64,000 nucleotides of DNA from Streptomyces sp. NBC_00078 (GTDB lineage Bacteria > Actinomycetota > Actinomycetes > Streptomycetales > Streptomycetaceae). The stretch covers positions 1,798,001 through 1,862,000 of the forward strand of contig NZ_JAPELX010000001.1 of assembly GCF_026343335.1 (NCBI RefSeq). Reading direction: 5' to 3'. Numbering within the stretch: the first letter of the stretch is position 1; every line of letters begins with the position of its first letter. Of this stretch, positions 47,628-55,982 are shown piece by piece. The notes under the pieces were generated by a model. It searched no databases and was not told the origin of the DNA. It saw only the letters and a program-made list of their open reading frames with translations. The position numbers were made by a program, and so were the translations under genes.

Positions 47628-48341
47628 CTAGCGCCCCGGCGCGAAGGCGTCCAGCATCCGCTCCACCATCAACTCGAAGGCTCCGTCGAGATCGATCGGC
47701 CCCGGATCCTCCGTGAACGCCGCGGCCATCCGCGGATAGGCTCCGCCGGCCACCTGGCTCCCCAGGTAGGCGATGCGTACCGCGCTCTCCTCCTCGGCCG
47801 ACCACGGCAGCGACCGCGTCCGCTCGGCGGCGGCCAGCTCCGTCGCGACGTACGACGTCACGCACCCGTTCAACATGCCGACCAACTGCATCTTCATGCC
47901 GTAGCGCGCCTGGAGCGGATCCAGGCAGGCCAGGCAGTGCTCCAGGTAGCGCAGGGCGTTCGGGCTGAATCCGTAGACCGGTGACATCAGCCGGGTCATC
48001 CACGGATGCCGGTGCATCAGCGCCCGGGTCTGCCCGGCGACCCGGCGCATGTCGCCCCGCCAGTCCCCCGACGGCTCCCACAGCTCGTGCTCGCCGCCGA
48101 CCGCGTCCACCATCAGCTCGTACAGGTCCTCCTTACGGGGGACGTAGTTGTACAGCGACATGGTCCCGCAGCCCAGCTCGGCCGCGACATGCCGCATCGA
48201 CACCGCTTCCAGGCCACCGGAGTCGGCGATGCGCACCGCCGCCGCCGCGATGTCGGCGCGTGTGTACGCCGGCCTCGGCCCCCGGCCCGTCCGCTCGGGA
48301 CGCGCCCAGATCACTTCGGGTACCGCCGCTCGGCCCGCCAT
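47628..48341 (-). CDS. TetR family repressor of the ABC exporter
   Basis: 237 residues. The helix-turn-helix is VSMRHVAAELGCGTMSLYNYVPRKEDLYELM. The C-terminal domain resembles TetR proteins that control drug exporters. It is divergent from a DrrA-like ATPase gene, and two 19-bp palindromes lie between and across the starts, a common arrangement for ligand-induced efflux. Confidence 0.88.
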   Translation of the reverse strand: MAGRAAVPEVIWARPERTGRGPRPAYTRADIAAAAVRIADSGGLEAVSMRHVAAELGCGTMSLYNYVPRKEDLYELMVDAVGGEHELWEPSGDWRGDMRRVAGQTRALMHRHPWMTRLMSPVYGFSPNALRYLEHCLACLDPLQARYGMKMQLVGMLNGCVTSYVATELAAAERTRSLPWSAEEESAVRIAYLGSQVAGGAYPRMAAAFTEDPGPIDLDGAFELMVERMLDAFAPGR

Positions 48342-48368
48342 CGATCATCACCTCGGCCACCATCCTAG

Positions 48369-48430
48369 TTACGTACGGCGTACGTAGTGCGCTATGGTCG
48401 GGGCATGACTTCTACGTACGCTGTACTTAG
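48369..48430. promoter_or_regulatory. Paired TetR operators
   Basis: TTACGTACGGCGTACGTAG (48369-48387) and CTACGTACGCTGTACTTAG (48412-48430) are two copies of one 19-bp palindrome, 43 bases start to start, about four helical turns. The second overlaps codons 3-9 of the ABC ATPase gene, so binding would block both promoter and early elongation. Confidence 0.78.
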
Positions 48431-49352
48431 TGAAGGTCTGAAGAAAAGGTTCGGCAAGGTGCAGGCGGTGCGCGGGCTGGATCTCGCGGTGGCCCAGGGC
48501 ACGGTCTGCGGCGTCCTCGGGCTCAACGGGGCGGGCAAGACGACGGCCGTACGCCTGCTGACGACGCTGCTGCGGCCCGACGGGGGCTCGGCGCGGATCG
48601 CAGGGCACGACCTCGTCCGGGAGCCCGCGGCCGTACGGCGCAGGATCGGCGTCACCGGGCAGTACGCGTCGGTCGACGGCGACCTCACGGGCCGCGAGAA
48701 CCTGCGGCTGTTCGCACGGCTGCACCGGGTGCGGGCGCCCGGGCAGCGCGCCGGGGAGCTCCTCGACCGGTTCGGACTGGCCGAGGCGGCGGACCGGCCC
48801 ACGTCCGGGTACTCGGGCGGCATGCGCCGCCGGCTGGACCTGGCGGCCAGTCTGATCCGCCGCCCCGACGTGCTGTTCCTGGACGAGCCGACGACCGGGC
48901 TCGACCCCTCCAGCCGCAACCTGATCTGGGACGCGGTGCGTGAGCTGACGGCCGACGGCACGACGGTGCTGCTGACCACGCAGTACCTGGAGGAGGCCGA
49001 CCAACTCGCCGACGACATCGCCCTGGTGGACCGGGGACGGGTGGCGCAGACGGGGTCACCCTCGCAGTTCAAGGCGCTCATCGGCGCCTATGTCGAGGTC
49101 ATCGTCACGGAGGAGGACGCGATGGCGAAGGCGGCCGGCGTGCTCGACCAACTCACGGGCGCCGAGCCGTCGTTCGACCACGAGCGGCGCGCCGTCGGCG
49201 CGGTCACCCGGGACCGCACACTCACGCTGCCCCGCCTGGTGCGCGAACTCGACGCGGCGGGCGTGCCGTTGCTCGACGCGAGCCTGCGACCACCGACGCT
49301 CGACGAGGCCTTCCTCCGGCTGACCGAAAACGGCAAGGAGCGTGCGGCATGA
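48405..49352 (+). CDS. DrrA-like ABC transporter ATPase
   Basis: 315 residues. Walker A GLNGAGKTT, signature YSGGMRRRLDLAASL, Walker B VLFLDEPTTGLD and the DrrA-type C-terminal domain ending PTLDEAFLRLTENG are present. It should energise export of a hydrophobic compound together with the next gene. An earlier ATG at 48387 exists, but 48405 follows GGTCGGGGC more closely. Confidence 0.92.
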   Translation: MTSTYAVLSEGLKKRFGKVQAVRGLDLAVAQGTVCGVLGLNGAGKTTAVRLLTTLLRPDGGSARIAGHDLVREPAAVRRRIGVTGQYASVDGDLTGRENLRLFARLHRVRAPGQRAGELLDRFGLAEAADRPTSGYSGGMRRRLDLAASLIRRPDVLFLDEPTTGLDPSSRNLIWDAVRELTADGTTVLLTTQYLEEADQLADDIALVDRGRVAQTGSPSQFKALIGAYVEVIVTEEDAMAKAAGVLDQLTGAEPSFDHERRAVGAVTRDRTLTLPRLVRELDAAGVPLLDASLRPPTLDEAFLRLTENGKERAA

Positions 49353-50131
49353 GCATGGTGGCGTACGACGGGACCGCCCTGCTGGGCCGTCAGCTGCGGC
49401 GGATGCGGAACAACCCGGGGCTGCTGATCCTCTCCCAGACGATGCCGATCAGCATGCTGCTGTTCTTCGGCTACGTCTTCGGCAGCGCGCTGGCCATGCC
49501 GGGCGGGGAGTACCGGTCCTTCCTGGTGCCGGGGCTGCTGGTGGCGACGGCCGCGAACGGCATCATGAGCGGTATGTTCCAGGCCGCCCAGGACACGCAC
49601 CGGGGCGTCATGGACCGGCTGCGGACGCTGCCGATCAGCCGGACGGCCGTGCCGCTCGGCCAGGCCGTGGCGGACGTCGTCCTCACGGCCGCCGGGACCG
49701 TGCCGTTCCTGCTGGTGGGGCTCGCCGTGGGATGGCGCATCGAAGGGAGCGCGCTCGAAGCGGTGGGCGCCGTCGGCCTGTTGCTGCTGTTCCGGTTCGC
49801 GACGACGTGGGTCGGGATCTTCCTCGGCATGCTCACCAGGAACGAGGAGGCCGCGGGTCAGCTGGGTGGCGCGACCTTCATGCTGCCGCTGCTGTCCAAC
49901 GCCTACATCCCGGCCGAGGGGCTGCCGGGCTGGCTGCGGACGGTCGCCGAGTGGAATCCGATCAGCGCGGTGACGACGGCCCTGCGGGACCTCTTCGGCA
50001 ACGCGCCGGTGCCGGGGGACGCGGCCTGGCCGGTGGCGCACCCGGTCGCCGGGTCACTGATGTGGTGCGCCGTGCTGATCGCGGTGTTCCTGCCGCTCGC
50101 GGTGCGCAGGTATGCGCGCGGGGAGCGCTGA
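49349..50131 (+). CDS. DrrB-like ABC-2 permease
   Basis: 260 residues, six hydrophobic helices. The ATG overlaps the ATPase stop (ATGA). RQLRRMRNNPGLLILSQTMPISMLLFFGYVFG and the late NPISAVTTALRDLFGN are typical of the daunorubicin-resistance ABC-2 permease family. Works with the DrrA-like ATPase; the exported compound is unknown. Confidence 0.92.
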   Translation: MSMVAYDGTALLGRQLRRMRNNPGLLILSQTMPISMLLFFGYVFGSALAMPGGEYRSFLVPGLLVATAANGIMSGMFQAAQDTHRGVMDRLRTLPISRTAVPLGQAVADVVLTAAGTVPFLLVGLAVGWRIEGSALEAVGAVGLLLLFRFATTWVGIFLGMLTRNEEAAGQLGGATFMLPLLSNAYIPAEGLPGWLRTVAEWNPISAVTTALRDLFGNAPVPGDAAWPVAHPVAGSLMWCAVLIAVFLPLAVRRYARGER

Positions 50132-50345
50132 CCTCAACGGCCGGAAACACAGGGTGTGTTGCCTCGGGGTACGGAGCGGGTGGGAGGTACGCCGGAGGTG
50201 ACGGATCGGGAGATGTGGCCACGCCCGGGCGCGGGCCCGGGCGTCGCCGCATGCCGTGGGGATGCCGGACGGCGAGATCGCAGCGTCGCGCCGGACGGCG
50301 CGGCGCTCCGGGCGCTGCCCTTTGCGGAACGAACGCCGGTTTCGC

Positions 50346-50615
50346 TCAGCGTCCGCCGAACAGCGAACGACGCAGTCGGCGCAGTGGCGCGAAGAGCAGG
50401 ACACGGCTCACGCGCTTGCCCCTTGCACTGCGCTCACGCGGGGTGTCACGCGCCGTCAGCTCGCGCATCAGCAAGGTCGCCTCGGCCGTCTCCCGCTGTG
50501 GGACGGCAGGACCCGCCAGCACCGAGAGATGGCGGTCGAGGCGCGAACTGGTCGCGCTGCTCCCGCACGTGATCGCAGGGACCCTGGCCCTGCTGCTCAC
50601 TGTTATCTGTTCCAT
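50346..50615 (-). CDS. Small hypothetical protein downstream of the anti-sigma gene
   Basis: 89 residues from ATG 50615 with GGGGAG 5 bases upstream. The C-terminal half (RLDRHLSVLAGPAVPQRETAEATLLMRELTARD; LFAPLRRLRRSLFG) is basic and amphipathic, without a membrane helix. I have an impression of similar small proteins beside Streptomyces sigma-factor genes but cannot confirm it. Confidence 0.5.
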   Translation of the reverse strand: MEQITVSSRARVPAITCGSSATSSRLDRHLSVLAGPAVPQRETAEATLLMRELTARDTPRERSARGKRVSRVLLFAPLRRLRRSLFGGR

Positions 50616-50741
50616 GTCACTCCCCACCCGTACGAGTCCACCCGGCCCGGGCAGGGTAACCCTATCGCCCCGTCGGGGCACTCGTGTATCGCGGTCACAG
50701 GATTCACCTTCCCCGTAAGGGTGTTGACGACTCTTCGTTCG

Positions 50742-51560
50742 TCACTCTCCGAATCCAACCGATTTCAGGGCGAGTTGGACAATGGGCTGGCTGGTGGGCT
50801 GCGGCGAGCCGCCGCCGGGCTCGACGGTCACAGCGAGTGATGTGGCGGACTTGTCGAGGTCGGACGCGACCAAGGGTGTGTCGCCGCCCTTGAAGAGTCC
50901 GAGGGAGCGCGGTTGCACGTTGGGGCGCATGAGCCACAGCTGGTGCACGCGTCCGCTGGGCAGATCGCCGTATCCGCTGAGCGTGACGATCGCCTGCCCC
51001 TCCGATACGGAGGCGACCACTCCGATACTTCGGCCCCGGGAGTCCTTGCCGGAGTTCACGCGGGCGTCGGGAGCTGCGAGAACGTGGGCGATCTCACGTG
51101 CCTGGGAGCGCTCGGCGTTCAGGGTGTCCTGGGCCTTGTTCGCCTGGACAGCGAAGAGCGAGGCGACGACGAGGGCCGCGGCGGCGGTCGCCGTGGCGAA
51201 CGGTACGAAGAAGGGGCGGCGCTCACGAGGCGCACGGGAGCGCGCCGGCGGCGGCTGGGTACCCCACACGTGCGGCGGCAGCTGGGGTGTGTGCTCCCGT
51301 GCGGCCCCCGGCTCCTGCGGCGTGGCCCGTACGGCGGCCAGCACCCGGTTGCGCATCGCGGTCGGTGCCGGAGCGGCCGTGGACCAGGCGAGGCGGACGG
51401 CGTCCTCGGACAGGGCGCGCACCTCGGCGCCGCAGCTGTCGCACGACGTGAGGTGCTTTTCGAAGCGGAGCCGTTCCGCGGGCTCCAGGGCGTCGAGTGC
51501 GTAGGGCGCCGCGAGTGAGTGCAGGTCCCCGCGGCGCAGCAGTCTGTCGAGGAGACTCAT
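50742..51560 (-). CDS. RskA-like anti-sigma factor
   Basis: 272 residues. The N-terminal zinc-associated anti-sigma motif is HLTSCDSC (His-x3-Cys-x2-Cys). A single membrane helix (FATATAAAALVVASLFAV) at about 123-140 leads to an extracytoplasmic RskA domain (GQAIVTLSGYGDLPSGRVHQLWLM; PQPTSQPIVQLAL). It should hold the co-encoded sigma factor at the membrane until a signal triggers proteolysis. The start overlaps the sigma stop by four bases. Confidence 0.92.
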   Translation of the reverse strand: MSLLDRLLRRGDLHSLAAPYALDALEPAERLRFEKHLTSCDSCGAEVRALSEDAVRLAWSTAAPAPTAMRNRVLAAVRATPQEPGAAREHTPQLPPHVWGTQPPPARSRAPRERRPFFVPFATATAAAALVVASLFAVQANKAQDTLNAERSQAREIAHVLAAPDARVNSGKDSRGRSIGVVASVSEGQAIVTLSGYGDLPSGRVHQLWLMRPNVQPRSLGLFKGGDTPLVASDLDKSATSLAVTVEPGGGSPQPTSQPIVQLALKSVGFGE

Positions 51561-52099
51561 GCGAAACCTCCCAGGCACTTGCGCAGCTGGGTGAGTCCAT
51601 CGCGCATACGGGTCTTGACCGTGCCCAGCGGCAGCGAGAGCCGCTCGGCCACTTCACGGTACGTGTAGCCGTCGTAGTAGGCGAGGGTGACGGACTGGCG
51701 CTGCAGGCTGGTGAGGCGGTCCAGGCAGCGGCGGACCCACTCGCGTTCGAGGCCCGCCTCGACCTCCTCGGTCACCTGGTCGAAGGCGGGGTTGTGGGAC
51801 CGGCGGGCCTCGCGCTGCTCTCGTTCGCCTGCGGCGCGGGCGCTGCGCACCCGGTCGACGGCGCGGCGGTGGGCGAGGGTGAGGATCCAGGACAGGGCGC
51901 TGCCGCGTCCGGGGTCGAACCGCCCGGCGGACCGCCAGAGTTCGAGCAGCACCTCCTGGGCCACCTCCTCCGACTGCGCCGGATCCCGCACGACACGTCG
52001 GACCAGTCCGAACACCGGACCTGACACCATCCCGTACAGCGCCTCGAATGCCTTCTGGTCGCCGCCTGCCACGAGTACCAGAAGCTCGTCCGCCTCCAC
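51557..52099 (-). CDS. sigK: ECF RNA polymerase sigma factor, SigK type
   Basis: 180 residues from GTG 52099; the frame extends to 52165. Region 2 is EALYGMVSGPVFGLVRRVVRDPAQSEEVAQEVLLELWRS and region 4 is LTSLQRQSVTLAYYDGYTYREVAERLSLPLGTVKTRMRDGL. In the SigK/RskA group the sigma and its membrane anti-sigma are co-transcribed, and the sigma often drives its own operon and neighbours. The divergent DUF4331 gene is the obvious candidate target. Confidence 0.92.
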   Translation of the reverse strand: MEADELLVLVAGGDQKAFEALYGMVSGPVFGLVRRVVRDPAQSEEVAQEVLLELWRSAGRFDPGRGSALSWILTLAHRRAVDRVRSARAAGEREQREARRSHNPAFDQVTEEVEAGLEREWVRRCLDRLTSLQRQSVTLAYYDGYTYREVAERLSLPLGTVKTRMRDGLTQLRKCLGGFA

Positions 52100-52365
52100 T
52101 CGGTCCCCCTCTCGCCGGCCGCATGGGCCCCGTCCCGTCACACCAGGCATTCGCAACGAACGCACCTCCGGATGGGGTTACGGATCGTCGTGCCCAAAAC
52201 GCGGGTCCGCGCTCCATGAATCCACGCTCGCCGACAGAAGATTCCCGGCTCGTCTGAAACAAGATTCCAAGTTCGCCGTAAGAACGTTTGGGATTCGACC
52301 AATCCACCCTGCCGACCGCTCCGAATCAGCGTTCGTCAGGCAAGTTGGGACTGAGGACGGACGGC

Positions 52366-53901
52366 ATGACACCTATCTCCAGGAGCGGTGCGGGACGCGG
52401 GAGCATCGCGACCCTGATAGCCGGCGCGCTGGCCGCCGGGGGGCTCGCAGCCGCCGGCGTGGCCACGCTGGAACCGGGGGCGGCCTCCGCCTCCAGCCAC
52501 CGGGAGGCTCCGCTGATCTCGGGGCAGCCCCAGTACGACAACACGGACGTGTACGCGTTCGTCAGCCCGGACAAGCCGGACACGACGACGATCATCGCCA
52601 ACTGGATCCCCTTCGAGGACCCGGCGGGCGGCCCGAACTTCTTCACGTTCGCGGACGACGCTCAGTACGACATCCACATCGACAACAACGGTGACGCTCA
52701 GGGCGAGTTGCTGCTGCGCTACACCTTCAAGACGCATACGAAGAACAAGAACACGTTCCTCTACAACACGGGCGCGGTCACCAGTCTGGACGACCCCGAC
52801 CTGAACATCACGCAGACGTACGACATCGACCTGGTCAAGCTGCACAACCAGAAGGTGATGTCGAAGACGAAGCTCGCCGACAACGTGCCGGTGGCGCCGT
52901 CGGACGTCGGCAAGGCGTCGATGCCGGACTACAACACCCTGCGCAAGCAGGCGGTCTACAAGCTCGCGAACGGCGCGCAGACGTTCGCCGGGCAGGCCGA
53001 CGACCCGTTCTTCCTGGACCTGCGCGTCTTCGACCTGCTGTACGGCGGCAACCTCTCCGAGGTCGGCCGGGACACCCTCAAGGGCTACAACGTCAACTCG
53101 ATCGCCCTGCAGGTCCCGACCGACATGATCACGGAGTCGAAGGACCAGCCGGTCGTCGGCGTCTGGTCGACGACGCAGCGCAGGAACGCACAGGGCTACT
53201 ACGAGCAGGTCTCCCGCCTGGGCAACCCGCTGGTCAACGAGGTCGTCAACCCGCTGAAGGACAAGGACAAGTTCAACGCGTCCTCCCCGTGGTACGACGC
53301 GCAGTTCCTGAAGAACGTGACCAACCCGGAGCTGCCCAAGCTCATCGAGGGGATCTACAAGATCAAGGCGCCCGCCGAGCCGCGCAACGACCTGGTCGAC
53401 GTCTTCCTGAAGGGCGTCAAGGGCCTCAACCAGCCGCCGAACGTGCGCCCGGCGGAGGAGCTGCGCCTGAACACCTCGATCAAGCCGACCGCCTACCCGA
53501 AGCGGCTGGGCGTGCTCGACGGTGACAACGCGGGCTTCCCGAACGGCCGTCGCCTCACCGACGACGTGATCGACGAGGCGCTGCAGGTCGTCGAGGGTGA
53601 ACTGGTCGGCTCCAAGAACGACTTGGGCGACGCGGTCGACAAGAACGACAAGAGCTTCGGCCACTCCTTCCCGTACCTGGCCAACCCGACGGCCGGTTCG
53701 CGCGGTGCCACCGCCAAGGGTGTCACCAGCGGCAACGACGTCCGCAACCAGCTGGGCGACGCGCTGCAGCCGGCGGGTTCCTCGACCGGTATGAGCAACA
53801 CCGGCCTGATCGCCGCCTCCGCGGGCGGCGGCGCCGCCGGGATCGCGCTGATCGGCGCGGGCCTGATGTGGTGGCGCCGGATGCGGAGCCGGGCGTACTA
53901 G
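52366..53901 (+). CDS. DUF4331 secreted, membrane-anchored protein
   Basis: 511 residues. Signal peptide to about residue 43 (ASA), then SSHREAPLISGQPQYDNTDVYAFVSPD, the DUF4331 opening. The C-terminus has a glycine-rich helix (GLIAASAGGGAAGIALIGAGLMWW) and basic RRMRSRAY, so it is probably anchored in the membrane with the bulk outside. The function of DUF4331 is not established. The 266-base gap to sigK carries both promoters and no gene. Confidence 0.88.
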   Translation: MTPISRSGAGRGSIATLIAGALAAGGLAAAGVATLEPGAASASSHREAPLISGQPQYDNTDVYAFVSPDKPDTTTIIANWIPFEDPAGGPNFFTFADDAQYDIHIDNNGDAQGELLLRYTFKTHTKNKNTFLYNTGAVTSLDDPDLNITQTYDIDLVKLHNQKVMSKTKLADNVPVAPSDVGKASMPDYNTLRKQAVYKLANGAQTFAGQADDPFFLDLRVFDLLYGGNLSEVGRDTLKGYNVNSIALQVPTDMITESKDQPVVGVWSTTQRRNAQGYYEQVSRLGNPLVNEVVNPLKDKDKFNASSPWYDAQFLKNVTNPELPKLIEGIYKIKAPAEPRNDLVDVFLKGVKGLNQPPNVRPAEELRLNTSIKPTAYPKRLGVLDGDNAGFPNGRRLTDDVIDEALQVVEGELVGSKNDLGDAVDKNDKSFGHSFPYLANPTAGSRGATAKGVTSGNDVRNQLGDALQPAGSSTGMSNTGLIAASAGGGAAGIALIGAGLMWWRRMRSRAY

Positions 53902-54053
53902 GCCCTCCCCTGCGGGCCGGGCGTCGCTTGCTGAACAGCGCCGCCCGGGCCGCCCCGCCGACTGGCGCGGCCCGCTCGTATCCATCCCCCACGGCCGGGC
54001 CGCGCCGCACACCCCGCACCTTCCTTTCACAGCACGCCGATTGAGGAGAGGGC

Positions 54054-55982
54054 ATGGCCCCGCGTACGAACGGCACCGAGCCGGAGAAGGAGAACGGCAC
54101 CACGCCGCTCACCGCACCGGACCCCGAGGTCGCACCGGCCGCCGAGCGGTCCGGGACCGAGCCCGGCACCCCGGCCTCCGGGCCAGAGCCCTCCACCACG
54201 ACGGCCGACACCCCCGAAGACACCCCCTCCGCCCAGGCAGCAACCACCGGCCCGCCCACCGGCCGGACCGCACATCCCGCCACGGACCACACCGCTGCCG
54301 ACCGGCGCACCCCGGCCGATGTCCGGGAAAGCGGCCCTGTGGAGGGGCCTCGCACGGACCGCACCACGCGGCCCGTAACGGAAGCGGTGTCCAGGTCGAC
54401 GACCACCGAAGTCATGCCTCTCGCGGCGGCCCCGGGCGCCCCGGCAGGCAGCCCCGCGCAGGCGCCGGGTGCCGGGTCGCGTGGGCAGGTCGCGGAACCC
54501 GCCGTCGAGGCGGTGTCCCGTGCGGCGGGCGCCGAGGGTGGGGCGGAGGAGAAGCCGTCACGCCCCGGCGACCCCGCGCGTGCCGAAACCGACCCCTCCG
54601 CCCGGCAGCGGGTCGACGCCGTTCACCGGGTGGGCGAAGCCGGACGGCGGATGCGGGCGCTTCAACTCGGCGGCACCGCCGTGCTGTTGGCCGTCGCGCT
54701 CACCGCGGGAGCGATCGCCTACGGGGCCATCCGGGACAACGGCGGCACGACGGTCGCCGTCTCCGCCGCCGGCGCCGTGTCTCCGGCTCTGCTCTCCAGC
54801 GGCAGCCTGGACGCGAGTATCGCCGCTCTGCAGGCCCAACTCCGGTCGCAGCCCAAGGACTTCGGCAGCTGGGCGACGCTCGGTCTGGCGTATGTGGAGC
54901 AGGCCCGCACCAAGGGCGACCCCTCCCGCTACCCGCAGGCCGATAAGGCCCTGAAGCGCTCCCTCGGCCTGAGGCCCGGCAACGAGCAGGCACTCACCGG
55001 CCAAGCCGCCCTCGCCGCGGCCCGGCACGACTTCAAGGACGCCCTGAAGTACGCCGACCAGGTCCTCAAGGAGAACCCCTACAGCCAGAACGCCCTCTCC
55101 TCCCGCATCGACGCCCTCGTCGAACTCGGCCGCTACGCCGACGCGTCGAAGGCCGCCGACACCGCCGACTCCCGCCGCCCGGGCGGCCCGGTCTTCACCC
55201 GGTACGCGTACGTCCACGAACTGCGCGGGGACGTGAAGACGGCCCGGCGGGTACTGGAGCAGGCCCTCGCCACCTCCACCGCCCGCGGAGACATCTCCTA
55301 CGTGGCCGCCCAGCTCGGCCAACTCGCCTGGAACCAGGGCGACTACAAGAGCGCCCTGACCTACTACGCCCGCGCCCTCGCCGCCGACGAGAACTACCTC
55401 CCGGCCCTTGAGGGCCGCGCCCGCGCGCAGTACGCGAGCGGAGACAGGGCGGCCGCGGTCAGGGGCATGGAGCAGGTCGTCGCCCGCTACCCGTTGCCGC
55501 AACCGCTCGTCGAGCTGGGCGAGATGTACGAGGACCGCGGCGCCGAGGGCGACAAGGAGAAGGCACGCGACCAGTACGCCCTGGTCGACGCCTGGATCGC
55601 CCTCGCCCGGGCCAACGGCGTCAATGCCGACCTCGACACCGCGCTCGCCGCAGCCGACCACGGCAACAAGACCTCCGCCCTGCGCGCCGCCCGCGCCGAG
55701 TGGGCCCGCCGCCACACCGTGCACACCGCGGACGCCCTGGCCTGGGCCCTGCACGTCAACGGCCGCGACGAGGAAGCCCTCCCGTACGCCCGCGAGGCGA
55801 CGGCCACCGGCTACCGCAACGCCTCGTTCCTCTACCACCGCGGAGTGATCGAGCGCGCCACCGGCCACGCGAAGGACGCCCGCGCCTCGCTGCAGGCGGC
55901 ACTCACGTTGAACCCCGGCTTCTCACCACTGGGCGCCGGCGAGGCCCGCAAGGCGCTCAAGGACCTGGAGGCGGCGAAGTGA
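54054..55982 (+). CDS. Membrane-tethered tetratricopeptide-repeat protein
   Basis: 642 residues. Residues 1-195 are a disordered Pro/Thr/Ala/Glu-rich tail, then a membrane helix (LGGTAVLLAVALTAGAIAYGAI) near 204-225, then about eight TPR-like helical pairs (for example LKYADQVLKENPYSQNALSSRIDAL; ALTYYARALAADENYLPALEGRARAQ) to the end. TPR arrays hold protein complexes together. Its stop overlaps the NicO gene start, and the DUF4331 gene is 152 bases upstream. Confidence 0.88.
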   Translation: MAPRTNGTEPEKENGTTPLTAPDPEVAPAAERSGTEPGTPASGPEPSTTTADTPEDTPSAQAATTGPPTGRTAHPATDHTAADRRTPADVRESGPVEGPRTDRTTRPVTEAVSRSTTTEVMPLAAAPGAPAGSPAQAPGAGSRGQVAEPAVEAVSRAAGAEGGAEEKPSRPGDPARAETDPSARQRVDAVHRVGEAGRRMRALQLGGTAVLLAVALTAGAIAYGAIRDNGGTTVAVSAAGAVSPALLSSGSLDASIAALQAQLRSQPKDFGSWATLGLAYVEQARTKGDPSRYPQADKALKRSLGLRPGNEQALTGQAALAAARHDFKDALKYADQVLKENPYSQNALSSRIDALVELGRYADASKAADTADSRRPGGPVFTRYAYVHELRGDVKTARRVLEQALATSTARGDISYVAAQLGQLAWNQGDYKSALTYYARALAADENYLPALEGRARAQYASGDRAAAVRGMEQVVARYPLPQPLVELGEMYEDRGAEGDKEKARDQYALVDAWIALARANGVNADLDTALAAADHGNKTSALRAARAEWARRHTVHTADALAWALHVNGRDEEALPYAREATATGYRNASFLYHRGVIERATGHAKDARASLQAALTLNPGFSPLGAGEARKALKDLEAAK

